Shown here: piece by piece, positions 35,156 through 43,353 of the stretch | How the letters are laid out: every line of letters starts with the position of its first letter | Numbering within the stretch: the stretch's first letter is position 1 | Notes under the pieces: model-generated | Told to the model about the DNA's origin: nothing | The model's database searches: none | Seen by the model: only the letters and a program-made list of their open reading frames with translations | Made by a program: the position numbers and the translations under genes | From: Bacillus tianshenii | GTDB lineage: Bacteria > Bacillota > Bacilli > Bacillales > Bacillaceae_N | Reading direction: 5' to 3' | DNA: 64,000 bases | Assembly (NCBI GenBank): GCA_020524525.2 | Contig: CP129018.1 | Coordinates: 3,600,001 to 3,664,000, forward strand

Positions 35156-36242
35156 AAATCCTGCTATTGCTTTGTTATTATCCATCATTCCTGGCTTAGG
35201 CCATATTTTCTTAGAAAAACAAATTCGTGGTATTATCTACCTGATTGGTTTCTTCCTTCCAATTATAGGAGGAGTAGGGCTGGCTTTTCTCATTCATGAT
35301 GATGTGCCGCTCATTATCGGGGTAGCTGGTGGAGGTTTTATCTGGTTTGTCACGCTGATTGATATGGTTGTGACATTAATGCGCAAGCCGCAACAGGTGA
35401 ATGAACAAGAGGGAGTCATGGAGCAAACTACATTACAGTCAGGACGGTTTTTTACAATATTGTTGTCGTTCGTCCCGGGGCTTGGTCACTTTCAGCTTGG
35501 ACTTATGACTCGTGGGTTTACATTTCTCGTGAGTTTTTTTGGGATTGCTGTTATGATTCTGTTCATTTCGTTTCTTTCGAGACAAGGAGAGTTTTTTGTT
35601 TTTATGGGGATTCTGCCTGTTCTTTGGTTATACAGCTTCTTTGACGCTTTACAACTATTAGGGAAGAAGGAGCAGGGCGAGGAACTTGAGGACCGCTCGA
35701 TTATTGAGGACTTAGAGGCATCACGTCGCCAAGGGAAGAAAAGTAAAACCATTGCTGTCATGCTTGCTGTTTTTCCAGGGGCAGGACATTTATATCTCGG
35801 TATGCAAAAGCGCGGGCTTCAATTAATGGGAGCGTTTCTGCTTTCGATTTACGTATTAGATGTGCTGCGCCTTTCTCTTTTCTTCTTCTTAATTCCGATT
35901 GTTTGGTTTTATAGTTTCTTTGATGCTTTACAGCGCACGTCGCAGACAGAAGAACAAATTGAAGTTGAAGATGAACCGATTTTTTCATTTTTGCAGCGTT
36001 ATCAGAAATGGATTGGTCTTGGTTTGTTATTCATCGGATTCTATTATTTAATGGATCAAATATTCATTCCGGCATTCTCACCGCATATTGAGCAGATGTT
36101 TGGAGTAGATATAAGGTTTGTCATCAATCGTTATCTTCAAACAGCGCTTGTGTGTATTCTAATGATTGGTGGAGGCGTTAAGCTCCTTCTTGATAATCGG
36201 ACGCGGAAGAAGGAAGAAATATTAAATGGAACAAATGAATAG
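35145..36242 (+). CDS. polytopic membrane protein with three PGxGH repeats
   Basis: 365 residues. Three similar units contain SIIPGLGHIFLEKQIRGI (about 14), SFVPGLGHFQLGLMTRGF (about 106) and AVFPGAGHLYLGMQKRGLQ (about 206). Each is followed by one or two hydrophobic helices; two repeats end in a WLYSFFDALQ-like segment. The units resemble tandem TM2 domains. Two further helices follow near the C-terminus. It is translationally coupled to the anti-sigma gene, so it may belong to the signal-sensing complex. No known function. Confidence 0.8.
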   Translation: MMNRNPAIALLLSIIPGLGHIFLEKQIRGIIYLIGFFLPIIGGVGLAFLIHDDVPLIIGVAGGGFIWFVTLIDMVVTLMRKPQQVNEQEGVMEQTTLQSGRFFTILLSFVPGLGHFQLGLMTRGFTFLVSFFGIAVMILFISFLSRQGEFFVFMGILPVLWLYSFFDALQLLGKKEQGEELEDRSIIEDLEASRRQGKKSKTIAVMLAVFPGAGHLYLGMQKRGLQLMGAFLLSIYVLDVLRLSLFFFLIPIVWFYSFFDALQRTSQTEEQIEVEDEPIFSFLQRYQKWIGLGLLFIGFYYLMDQIFIPAFSPHIEQMFGVDIRFVINRYLQTALVCILMIGGGVKLLLDNRTRKKEEILNGTNE

Positions 36243-36253
36243 CAAATAGGTAG

Positions 36254-36284
36254 CGGTTCTCCTGTTCCGGAGAGCCCTTATTCT
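36254..36284 (+). terminator. probable terminator after sigma operon
   Basis: GGTTCTCC pairs with GGAGAGCC and is followed by CTTATTCTTT, a weak T-rich tail. Confidence 0.55.
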
Positions 36285-36411
36285 TTGGTTCACCTCCGCT
36301 TTCTATATAATTCCATCTCTTTATAGTTGAAAAAGTGCCTTCAAAAGGCGTATGATATATGATGTTAATCAAAGTTTACGTGGAATTAATTGGATTGGCA
36401 GGTTGATATGT

Positions 36412-37323
36412 ATGAAACGAGCACGTTTAATATATAACCCTACATCAGGCAGAGAATTATTGAAGAAGCAATTAGCGTCTGTTCTGCAAATATTAGAAGA
36501 AGCTGGTTACGAAACGTCTTGTCATGCAACAACAGGTGCAGGATGTGCAACGAGAGCAGCTAAGCAGGCGGTTGAGCGCGAATTTGACGTTGTGATTGCT
36601 GCTGGCGGTGACGGGACCATTAATGAAGTCGTCAATGGCCTAGCTGAAATGCCTCATCGGCCGAAGCTCGGCATTATCCCATCCGGAACGACGAATGACT
36701 TTGCGCGCGCGATCGGTGTGCCGCGTTCGATTCATAAGGCGTGTGAAATCATTGCACAAGGCCATACCGAACCAATTGACATCGGTCGGGTGAATGGCCA
36801 TTACTTTATAAATATCGCAGGCGGAGGACGCCTTACAGAGCTTACATATGAGGTGCCAAGTAAGCTGAAGACGGTTCTTGGACAACTTGCTTATTATTTA
36901 AAAGGCGTCGAGATGCTGCCTTCCTTAAAGCCAGTATCTGTTCGCATTGAATATGATGGCAAGCTCTATGAAGGCGAAATCATGCTGTTCCTAGTCGCGA
37001 ATACAAACTCTGTCGGCGGCTTCGAGAAGCTTGCGCCACAGGCATCTATGAATGATGGAATGTTTGATCTACTTATTCTTGAAAAGACAAATGTCGCAGA
37101 CTTTGTCCGTATCGCTTCACAAGCCCTGCGCGGTGAGCATGTGAATGACAAACGAATTATTTATACGAAAGCAAATCGTGTTAAGATTTATACAGAGGAT
37201 AAAATGCAGCTTAACCTTGATGGTGAGTACGGCGGCGTACTACCGGGTGAGTTCGTGAACTTGTATCAGCATCTTGATATTTTCGTGCCAAGAACTGAAC
37301 AAGCTGATATGGGAGAAATCTAA
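36412..37323 (+). CDS. dgkB: diacylglycerol kinase DgkB
   Basis: 303 residues, the B. subtilis DgkB (YerQ) length. Phosphorylates diacylglycerol released during lipoteichoic acid synthesis, returning it to phospholipid. The DAGK catalytic motif AAGGDGTINEVVNGL lies near residue 64, with GIIPSGTTNDFARAIG after it and INIAGGGRLTE. The ATG at 36412 begins MKRARLIYNPTSGRE, the family's usual start. A longer frame from 36352 is unsupported. Confidence 0.95.
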   Translation: MKRARLIYNPTSGRELLKKQLASVLQILEEAGYETSCHATTGAGCATRAAKQAVEREFDVVIAAGGDGTINEVVNGLAEMPHRPKLGIIPSGTTNDFARAIGVPRSIHKACEIIAQGHTEPIDIGRVNGHYFINIAGGGRLTELTYEVPSKLKTVLGQLAYYLKGVEMLPSLKPVSVRIEYDGKLYEGEIMLFLVANTNSVGGFEKLAPQASMNDGMFDLLILEKTNVADFVRIASQALRGEHVNDKRIIYTKANRVKIYTEDKMQLNLDGEYGGVLPGEFVNLYQHLDIFVPRTEQADMGEI

Positions 37324-37325
37324 GA

Positions 37326-37355
37326 GAACCGTCCATTCCGGGGCGGTTTTTCCTT
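37326..37355 (+). terminator. dgkB terminator
   Basis: AACCGTCC pairs with GGGCGGTT and is followed by TTTCCTTT. Confidence 0.85.
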
Positions 37356-37410
37356 TGCATACGTAATGGTACAATAATAGAAGAATTTTAAAACGAAAAG
37401 GAAGAGAACG

Positions 37411-38787
37411 ATGACAAAACCAAAACCACCTGTAACGAAGAATGACAAAGTCTTTGTTACGTTTGAAGATTTGACACACGAAGGAGCGGGTGTTGCGAAA
37501 GTAGACGGTTACCCACTCTTCGTTCCGTACGGTCTTCCAGGCGAACGGGCAGAAGTGAAAGTGACAAAAGTAAAGAAGAACTTCGGATTCGGACGCATCG
37601 AAACGTTAATCGAAGAAAGCCCTGAGCGTGTCGAACCGCCATGCCCGATCTATCGCCCATGCGGCGGCTGTCAGCTCCAGCACATGTCGTACAAGGCCCA
37701 GGCTGAATATAAGCAGAAGCATGTGAAGGACGTGATGGCACGCATCGGCCACTTGCCAGACGTTCCTGTTCACCCTGTGCTTGGAATGGACGAGCCGTGG
37801 AATTACCGAAACAAAGCCCAAGTACCAGTCGGTGAGCGTGAAGGAAAGCTGATTGCAGGCTTCTATCAGAAGCGCAGTCATTCGATTATTGATATGGAGT
37901 CCTGTCTGATTCAAGCTGAAGATAATGACACGGTCATTCAAGGTGTGAAGCGGATTGCGGATAAGTACGGCATTCGTGCATACGACGAGAAGAAGCACCA
38001 AGGCACTCTGCGTCATATTATGACACGCACAAGCCGAAACAGCGGTCAGGTGATGCTTGTCATTGTCACAAAGAACGAACAGCTTCCGCATAAGAAGAAG
38101 CTGATTGATAGCATCACAGCTCACTATCCGCAAGTCGCTTCCGTCGTTCAGAACGTCAATCCGAAGCGCACGAACGTTATTTTCGGTGATAAGACAACCG
38201 TCCTTTGGGGAGAGGAATACCTGTATGACACAATCGGCGATATCAAATTCGCCATTTCAGCACGTTCATTCTATCAGGTAAACCCAGAGCAAACGAAAGT
38301 GCTTTATGATAAAGCCTTAGAATACGCCCAGTTAACAGGGGAAGAAACCGTTATTGACGCCTATTGCGGCATCGGTACGATTTCATTATTCCTCGCTCAG
38401 AAAGCAAAGAAAGTATACGGAGTGGAAATCGTCCCAGAAGCCATTGAAGACGCAAAGCGAAACGCAGAACTAAACGGCTTCAACAACGTCGAATTCGCAG
38501 CAGGCGAAGCAGAAACACTCATTCCGCAGTGGCACAAGCAAGGCATCCATGCAGACGTTATCGTCGTCGACCCGCCACGCAAAGGCTGCGACGAATCCTT
38601 ACTGCAAACAATGCTAGAAATGAAGCCAAAGCGAATCGTCTATGTATCATGCAACCCAGCTACCTTGGCACGTGATTTGCAGATTTTAGAGGGCGGCGGA
38701 TATCAGACAAAGGAAGTGCAGCCAGTGGATATGTTTCCGCAGACGATGCACGTGGAGAATGTTGCTTGGTTGGAGAGAAGTGAATAG
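37411..38787 (+). CDS. rlmD: 23S rRNA (uracil-C5)-methyltransferase RlmCD-like
   Basis: 458 residues. Methylates C5 of uracils in 23S rRNA; in B. subtilis one enzyme (YefA/RlmCD) does positions 747 and 1939. An N-terminal TRAM domain (about 10-65, [21 protein letters not shown]) precedes Fe-S cysteines in [17 protein letters not shown]. The SAM-binding [14 protein letters not shown] and catalytic [12 protein letters not shown] blocks follow. It ends the segment with B. subtilis-like order; accessory genes follow. Confidence 0.95.
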   Translation: MTKPKPPVTKNDKVFVTFEDLTHEGAGVAKVDGYPLFVPYGLPGERAEVKVTKVKKNFGFGRIETLIEESPERVEPPCPIYRPCGGCQLQHMSYKAQAEYKQKHVKDVMARIGHLPDVPVHPVLGMDEPWNYRNKAQVPVGEREGKLIAGFYQKRSHSIIDMESCLIQAEDNDTVIQGVKRIADKYGIRAYDEKKHQGTLRHIMTRTSRNSGQVMLVIVTKNEQLPHKKKLIDSITAHYPQVASVVQNVNPKRTNVIFGDKTTVLWGEEYLYDTIGDIKFAISARSFYQVNPEQTKVLYDKALEYAQLTGEETVIDAYCGIGTISLFLAQKAKKVYGVEIVPEAIEDAKRNAELNGFNNVEFAAGEAETLIPQWHKQGIHADVIVVDPPRKGCDESLLQTMLEMKPKRIVYVSCNPATLARDLQILEGGGYQTKEVQPVDMFPQTMHVENVAWLERSE

Positions 38788-38795
38788 TAGGGAGA

Positions 38796-38828
38796 AAGCT
38801 TACCAGCGAGTGTTGGTAGGCTTTTTTG
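38796..38828 (+). terminator. rlmD terminator
   Basis: AGCTTACCAGC pairs with GTTGGTAGGCT, followed by TTTTT. Confidence 0.85.
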
Positions 38829-39215
38829 TTTGGGTTAGTTGTTTTGAAGTGGAAAAAATATAAGGTTTTGTATTTTGGTTTGTGGGGTGGGGACAGTCTG
38901 AATGTTCGTGGATGATGGGGAAAAATGGGGTTTGAGCAAGAGGGTTCTTTAGAGTTGTTATACTCTAGGAAGGTATTTATGAGAAAGAAAAGCTTAAAGG
39001 ATATGTACACTTAAACCAATGAATTTTATGGAGAAATTATATAGACTTTGAAAAAGATTATTTTTGGATAAAATTTTGTTTTAAAAGTAAAAATTTATCT
39101 TTTTTTGAAGTAATTTGATTTTGTTTGTAGTATAATTTGTATTATAAAACAATTCTATCGAACTAATATACTATAGATACTTAAATTGTAATCTTTTGGG
39201 AGGAGAGCTATTAAA
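38829..39215. other. AT-rich intergenic region with REP-like fragment
   Basis: No credible ORF. A partial copy of the dispersed motif (GGTGGGGACAGTC) lies at 38886-38898. From about 38990 the sequence becomes very AT-rich, suggesting acquired DNA, and leads to the TM2 gene. TATAAT at 39131-39136 is a possible -10 without a clear -35. Confidence 0.5.
38884..38900. repeat. REP-like motif, partial copy
   Basis: Contains GGGGACAGTC, the left part of the motif that recurs at 40004, 40971 and (as its right part) 43037. The right part is missing here. Confidence 0.5.
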
Positions 39216-39713
39216 GTGAGCTATTGCTACATTCATAAAGACCATCAATCAGTAGGGACTTGTGTAGGGTGCGGCAAGTTTATTTGTGAAAATTGTAATA
39301 CAGAGATTAAAGGTAAGAATTATTGTAAAAAATGTGTAGAAGAATTACTTAATGAGAGTAATAGAAGAATAGAGAATTTAGAAAATAACAAAAATAATCA
39401 ACCTATGGTATTTATGAATGCAGGTGGAGCAAGTTCTTCTAGTTCATCATCTAGTTCTTCAAGTAGTAATAATAATGATAACGGTTTTTCAAGAAGAATT
39501 ACTAAAAGTAAAACAACTGCTGGAGTATTAGCCATTTTACTTGGAGGAGTTGGTGCTCACAAGTTCTATCTTGGTAGATGGGGATGGGGTATCATTTATT
39601 TATTTTTATGTTGGACATATATACCGCTAGTAGTTGGTTTAATAGAAGGAATTATTTATCTTGTATCTAATCCAAATGACTTTGCAAGAAAACATGATCC
39701 CGGTTTTTATTAA
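39216..39713 (+). CDS. TM2 domain protein with N-terminal zinc-finger and poly-Ser linker
   Basis: 165 residues, GTG start after GGGAGGAG. An N-terminal B-box-like finger has paired Cys and His: CYIHKDHQSVGTCVGCGKFICENC with CKKC. A charged helix, then a run of about 12 serines and Asn/Asp residues (about 69-88), link it to a TM2 domain (TAGVLAILLGGVGAHKFYLGRWGWGIIYL, about 105-150). TM2 proteins are widespread two-helix membrane proteins of unknown role. Base composition is lower in GC than the core genes, consistent with horizontal transfer. Confidence 0.82.
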   Translation: MSYCYIHKDHQSVGTCVGCGKFICENCNTEIKGKNYCKKCVEELLNESNRRIENLENNKNNQPMVFMNAGGASSSSSSSSSSSSNNNDNGFSRRITKSKTTAGVLAILLGGVGAHKFYLGRWGWGIIYLFLCWTYIPLVVGLIEGIIYLVSNPNDFARKHDPGFY

Positions 39714-39876
39714 TATTTGTGTCTAAAATTAGGTAACATAAATATATTACTATAATCTTATTTGTTACTGCTGGATACTTTACATTTTAACCTAAAAATA
39801 TACTTATTTATAACAGTACATATCTTTTATAGATTTGAATTTGCTATTATAAGCTTCTATATCTTTTGGGGAAACT

Positions 39877-39904
39877 AGGAACTGTCTCTCGCTGTGAACA
39901 AGCG
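39877..39904. repeat. REP-like motif, divergent copy
   Basis: CTGTCTCTCGCTGTGAACAA lines up with CAGTCCCCCGCTATGATAAA of the 40971 copy at most positions. Confidence 0.4.
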
Positions 39905-39980
39905 TTATATAATAAGCTCTGTTGATTAAAATCTGCAGGGCTTTTCTTGTTTCTATTTTGTTTTAAGGAAAACAAGTGTG

Positions 39981-40034
39981 GTGGGGGACAACCCACTATG
40001 GGTAGCTGGGGACAGTCTCCAGCTATGATAAAGT
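39981..40034. repeat. REP-like motif, compound copy
   Basis: A short palindrome GTGGG-GACA-ACCCAC type hairpin (39981-39996) is followed by a 21-base near-perfect palindrome (40004-40024) centred on GGGACAGTCTC. The conserved tail GCTATGATAAAGT follows. Confidence 0.7.
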
Positions 40035-40273
40035 TTTAACGTAGTAAAGTAATTTTAAAGTGAAATATTGGGATTTCATAGCTTATCAGATATTCAATCT
40101 TTTCTAGAACAATACGCAAACAACGCCATCCATCATAACTAAATCAAGCAAGAGGAGCATCACCTATATTTGAGAGGAAGTGAGTGGTGATAAGAACTTC
40201 CTCAGCTTGTTTAACAAACAAATGGAATAGTATAATAAGGTTAATAAGCATTACTTGGGAGGGGGATATTCTT

Positions 40274-40675
40274 GTGGACAAGTTTGAGCGTAAGTTAAAT
40301 CAAAGTGTTTCTAATCTGGAGCAGGCTCTCTATCGGTTAGAGGAAGCATTGAAAGAAGATCTAAGCAATAGTCTTGTGGTAGATGGGACAATACAGCGCT
40401 TTGAATTTACCATCGAATTGTATTGGAAGACACTAAAAAGGCTTTTAGAGTCTGAAGGAATAGAAACAAAAACACCTAAAGAGACACTGAAAGAAGCATA
40501 CCAAGCTGGGTGGTTAGAAAATGAAAGCGCATGGCTTCAGATGTTGAAGGATCGAAATGAAACATCACATACATATAATGAAGAATTAGCATTGGACATC
40601 TTAGAAAACATCAAAACTTACTTTCCAGAAATGAAATCAACTTTTTTGTTTGTAAAAGAAAAAGTGAAAGGTTAA
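40274..40675 (+). CDS. HEPN-like protein (HI0074/nucleotidyltransferase substrate-binding family)
   Basis: 133 residues, GTG start eight bases after GGAGGGGG. All-helical. FEFTIELYWKTLKRLLESEG and WLQMLKDRNETSHTYNEELA are typical of the HI0074 family. RNETSH fits the RX4-6H motif of HEPN RNases. It sits five bases before a minimal nucleotidyltransferase gene, so the pair has the shape of a HEPN-MNT (type VII) toxin-antitoxin module, this protein being the putative RNase toxin. Members of this branch have also been called substrate-binding subunits, so toxicity is an inference. Confidence 0.85.
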   Translation: MDKFERKLNQSVSNLEQALYRLEEALKEDLSNSLVVDGTIQRFEFTIELYWKTLKRLLESEGIETKTPKETLKEAYQAGWLENESAWLQMLKDRNETSHTYNEELALDILENIKTYFPEMKSTFLFVKEKVKG

Positions 40676-40680
40676 AACAA

Positions 40681-40992
40681 ATGATTCCACCACATGTTAC
40701 AAATCAAATTCATCAAGTAGCCAAATGTTTCCCAGATATTCAAGAGATATTATTGTTCGGCTCTAGGGCTTATGGTGATTATACTGAGCGCTCTGATATT
40801 GACCTTGCTGTAATTGCACCACAAATGAAGGAATATCAATGGCTTTTATTTATGGAAAGAATAGAGGAAGTAGAAACTTTGCTAAAGATCGATTTGATAC
40901 GCTGGGAATCAGCTCCTGTAAAGCTTAAAGAAGAAATTAAAAAGTATTATCATACATTATATTCAGCGATTGGGGACAGTCCCCCGCTATGA
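40681..40992 (+). CDS. MNT-type minimal nucleotidyltransferase (putative antitoxin)
   Basis: 103 residues. LLFGSRAYGDYTERSDIDLAVI has the GSX10DXD motif exactly (GS, ten residues, DID). In type VII systems such proteins add AMP to a Tyr of the HEPN partner and silence it. The last seven codons (I-G-D-S-P-P-L and stop) lie inside a copy of the dispersed REP-like motif, so the natural C-terminus was probably replaced or extended. Confidence 0.87.
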   Translation: MIPPHVTNQIHQVAKCFPDIQEILLFGSRAYGDYTERSDIDLAVIAPQMKEYQWLLFMERIEEVETLLKIDLIRWESAPVKLKEEIKKYYHTLYSAIGDSPPL

Positions 40993-41001
40993 TAAAGTGT
41001 C
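40967..41001. repeat. REP-like motif, best copy
   Basis: A 13-base palindrome GGGGACAGTCCCC (40972-40984) followed by the tail CGCTATGATAAAGTG. It overlaps the 3' end of the MNT gene and supplies its stop codon. Confidence 0.75.
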
Positions 41002-41061
41002 AAAGCATAGCTTATCCACTCCACTTTTCTATCAAAAAAACCAAATCCAAAAACAACAACC

Positions 41062-41117
41062 AAAACCGCAACATGACAATCTTCATTAGAAGAATTGCCA
41101 TGATTGCGGTTTTTTTA
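41062..41117 (+). terminator. long hairpin terminator after HEPN-MNT pair
   Basis: AAAACCGCAA-CATG-ACAAT-CTTC pairs with the mirrored segment ending ATTGCGGTTTT; about 22 pairs with two bulges, followed by TTTTT. Confidence 0.85.
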
Positions 41118-41170
41118 GAAGCTAAAGAAACCTTTATTAAAGAGAACACAGAGAAATTAAGGAGGATTCC

Positions 41171-41995
41171 ATGCTTGTCATTTCCATTGTGTCCACCATT
41201 ATTCTACTGACTATAGCTATAGTCCTTACTGCAAAATTCTCCTTCAATAAGATGGTGAAGAAAGAAATCCAGCATTTATTGAGCAGTGTGAAGGCCAGTG
41301 ACCAAATAATTAAAAAAGATGACATCGCACACCTGCCAACACCTATTCAAAACTGGCTTTCCCACTCAGGAGTTATTGGTAAAAAGGTAATGAATACTGT
41401 AGATATAAAACAGAAAGCTTCGCTGAGGTTAGCAAAGGATAAGCCTTGGATGAGAGTGAAGGCGAAGCAATTTGTAGCACTCCACGAACCGAGCTTTATT
41501 TGGCATGCTGATATTAAAGCTGCGCCGTTTTTTCATATTGCAGGGAGAGACTGTTATGTGGGTGGGCGAGGGCATATGTTAATTAAGGTGCTATCGTTAT
41601 TAACGGTGGCGAATGCGAAAGGGAATGAAATCGACCAAGGATCGCTATTGCGTTATTTGGCTGAATCAGTTTGGTATCCGACTGCTGCGTTAGAAGGTTA
41701 TATAACTTGGGAAGAAATCGATGAACATACTGCGAAAGCAACGATGAGCTATGAGGGCATTGAAGCATCAGGTGTTTTTACTTTTAATGAAAAATCCGAG
41801 CCGATTCGTTTTAAAGCAGAGCGATATATGGAAAGGGAAGGCGACTATTCATTAGAGACATGGTTAATCACGATGAGAGAGTTTCGGTCGTTTGATGGCA
41901 TTGCGGTACCAAGTAGAGGGGAGATAACATGGAAGTTGGCTGAAGGTGATTTTACATGGTTTACATTTGAGGTAACAGATCTCCATTATGATTAA
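41171..41995 (+). CDS. DUF6544-like protein with N-terminal membrane anchor
   Basis: 274 residues. One N-terminal hydrophobic helix (about 2-22) then a soluble domain. LPTPIQNWLSHSGVIGK, then MRVKAKQFVALHEPSFIWHADIKAAP, GRGHMLIKVLSLLTVANAKGNEIDQGSLLRYLAE and the C-terminal FDGIAVPSRGEITWKL are typical of a family I know as DUF6544. Its function is unknown. AAGGAGGATTCC lies before the ATG. It stands alone between a terminator and the hydrolase gene. Confidence 0.75.
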   Translation: MLVISIVSTIILLTIAIVLTAKFSFNKMVKKEIQHLLSSVKASDQIIKKDDIAHLPTPIQNWLSHSGVIGKKVMNTVDIKQKASLRLAKDKPWMRVKAKQFVALHEPSFIWHADIKAAPFFHIAGRDCYVGGRGHMLIKVLSLLTVANAKGNEIDQGSLLRYLAESVWYPTAALEGYITWEEIDEHTAKATMSYEGIEASGVFTFNEKSEPIRFKAERYMEREGDYSLETWLITMREFRSFDGIAVPSRGEITWKLAEGDFTWFTFEVTDLHYD

Positions 41996-42065
41996 AAGGG
42001 AATATGATGAGCATCTTATAACGAACAACTAGGGCCAATCTTAAAGTGAAAAGGGGGGAAAAATC

Positions 42066-43055
42066 ATGATGATATTCGGCATAATAGTTGGAGTGATTGC
42101 GGTCCTTATGTTAATTGGTTGGATTATACATTCTACATATTTTAAAAGGAAATTAGAACAAATAAAGCCTTATGGCCAATTTGTTGACGTTGAAGACGGA
42201 CATATGCATGTCTATTCAATGGGAAGTGGAGAGAAAACAATTGTATTACTACCTGGTATGGGTGTTGGGCTTCCGACTGCTGATTTTGCACCACTCATGC
42301 GTAAACTCAGTGAAAAATACAAGGTTGTTATTGTCGAGTATTTTGGTGTAGGTTTTAGCAGTGAAACATCAAAGCCGCGTACCAGTGAAAATTATGTTGA
42401 AGAAATAAGAGCTGCACTGTACCAGGCGGGTTTTAAAGCACCGTATGTTTTGATGCCGCACTCAATATCAAGCGTTTATAGTGAGCATTATGCGGCAAAA
42501 TATCCGGAAGAAGTAGAAGCTATTATCTCTCTTGACGGGACATCTACTGCTTTTTATGCAGAAATGCCGGCCGTTATAAAATCTATCCTTCCGATTGCAA
42601 AATTTCAACAAGCAATAGGCACCCTTTCATTTATAGCACCTTTAACCGTAAACAAAAAGAAACTACTTTCAAATGGATATTCAGAAAAAGAGATAAGTGA
42701 GATGGTTATCTTTGCGGGCTTTTCAATCAATAACACTCTTTTAGAGCAGATGGCAAGTTCCTCTGAATTTATAAAACAAACTATTGATTTACCATTCCCT
42801 GAATCTGTCCCGTATTTTAAAATCATTTCGAAACAGACCTACGAAACTTCGAATACACAGTTTAAGAAGGCTAAAATGACCCCCCAGGAATATCAATATA
42901 AACATCTTGAGCGGATTGGTAAACACGCAAAATATGAAGTACTAAATGGCACACATTTTATTTATTTAAACAATGTAGACCGAATTGCAAAGATTACTGA
43001 GGATTTATTATTCAATGCGGAGCCAATAAATGAAGAGAGTCCCCCACTAAGATAA
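42066..43055 (+). CDS. alpha/beta hydrolase, membrane-anchored
   Basis: 329 residues. An N-terminal hydrophobic helix (about 2-20) is followed by an alpha/beta hydrolase fold. LLPGMGVGLPTADFAPLMRKLSEKYKVVIVEYFGVGFS forms the oxyanion region. The nucleophile elbow is MPHSISSVYSEHYAA (H-S-I-S-S rather than the usual GxSxG), and the His is in LNGTHFIYLNN. The substrate is unknown. AAAGGGGGG precedes tandem ATGs at 42066 and 42069. The last codons (E-S-P-P-L-R) lie in a copy of the dispersed motif also found at the MNT gene end. Confidence 0.82.
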   Translation: MMIFGIIVGVIAVLMLIGWIIHSTYFKRKLEQIKPYGQFVDVEDGHMHVYSMGSGEKTIVLLPGMGVGLPTADFAPLMRKLSEKYKVVIVEYFGVGFSSETSKPRTSENYVEEIRAALYQAGFKAPYVLMPHSISSVYSEHYAAKYPEEVEAIISLDGTSTAFYAEMPAVIKSILPIAKFQQAIGTLSFIAPLTVNKKKLLSNGYSEKEISEMVIFAGFSINNTLLEQMASSSEFIKQTIDLPFPESVPYFKIISKQTYETSNTQFKKAKMTPQEYQYKHLERIGKHAKYEVLNGTHFIYLNNVDRIAKITEDLLFNAEPINEESPPLR

Positions 43056-43059
43056 AGCA
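43035..43059. repeat. REP-like motif, right-half copy
   Basis: AGTCCCCCACTAAGATAAAG matches AGTCCCCCGCTATGATAAAG of the 40971 copy at 18 of 20 bases. The left half is missing. It forms the 3' end of the hydrolase gene. Confidence 0.65.
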
Positions 43060-43092
43060 TTAGTATCAGTTCTGGTGAGTAAAATCTCTCGA

Positions 43093-43333
43093 ATGGAAAT
43101 ATCTACAGAAAACCAATACGCGATTGAGGATAGAGAAATGATAGAGGCGGATAATGGAAGGTATATGAATATTCTCTATAACAGGAAAAGTTGTTTGAAT
43201 TCCAGCTCACATGCCAGAAAATATTGAACGCTTTCGAACAACTGTAGCAGGCGCGTTATCATGATTTGAATACAAGGAAATAGACATTGCTTTACATTTG
43301 AATGATGATATCTTACAATTGCCGACAGTATGA
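43093..43333 (+). pseudogene. degraded gene remnant
   Basis: Two coding-like stretches in different frames. The first reads MEISTENQYAIEDREMIEAD and on to NGRYMNILYN. The second, from 43211, reads MPENIERFRTTVAGALS, then a TGA at 43262, then FEYKEIDIALHLNDDILQLP. A frameshift and an in-frame stop break it. The parent gene is not recognised. The stretch lies between a REP-like copy and the lipoprotein gene. Confidence 0.4.
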
Positions 43334-43353
43334 AGATGGAGGGGAGAGCAACA

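Larger units (their letters stand above)
39714..40273. other. 560-bp intergenic region with REP-like copies
   Basis: No supported ORF. It holds a divergent motif copy (39877-39904), a weak terminator-like hairpin (39914-39943, AAGCTCTG with CAGGGCTT then TTCTTGTTTC) and a compound copy (39981-40034). The last part before 40274 leads into the HEPN gene; a longer reading of that gene from 40184 is unsupported. Confidence 0.5.

Noticed and set aside
40989-41210. A 73-codon plus-strand ORF
   Set aside because: It covers the repeat tail and the terminator hairpin and runs into the DUF6544-like gene in another frame; no ribosome site.
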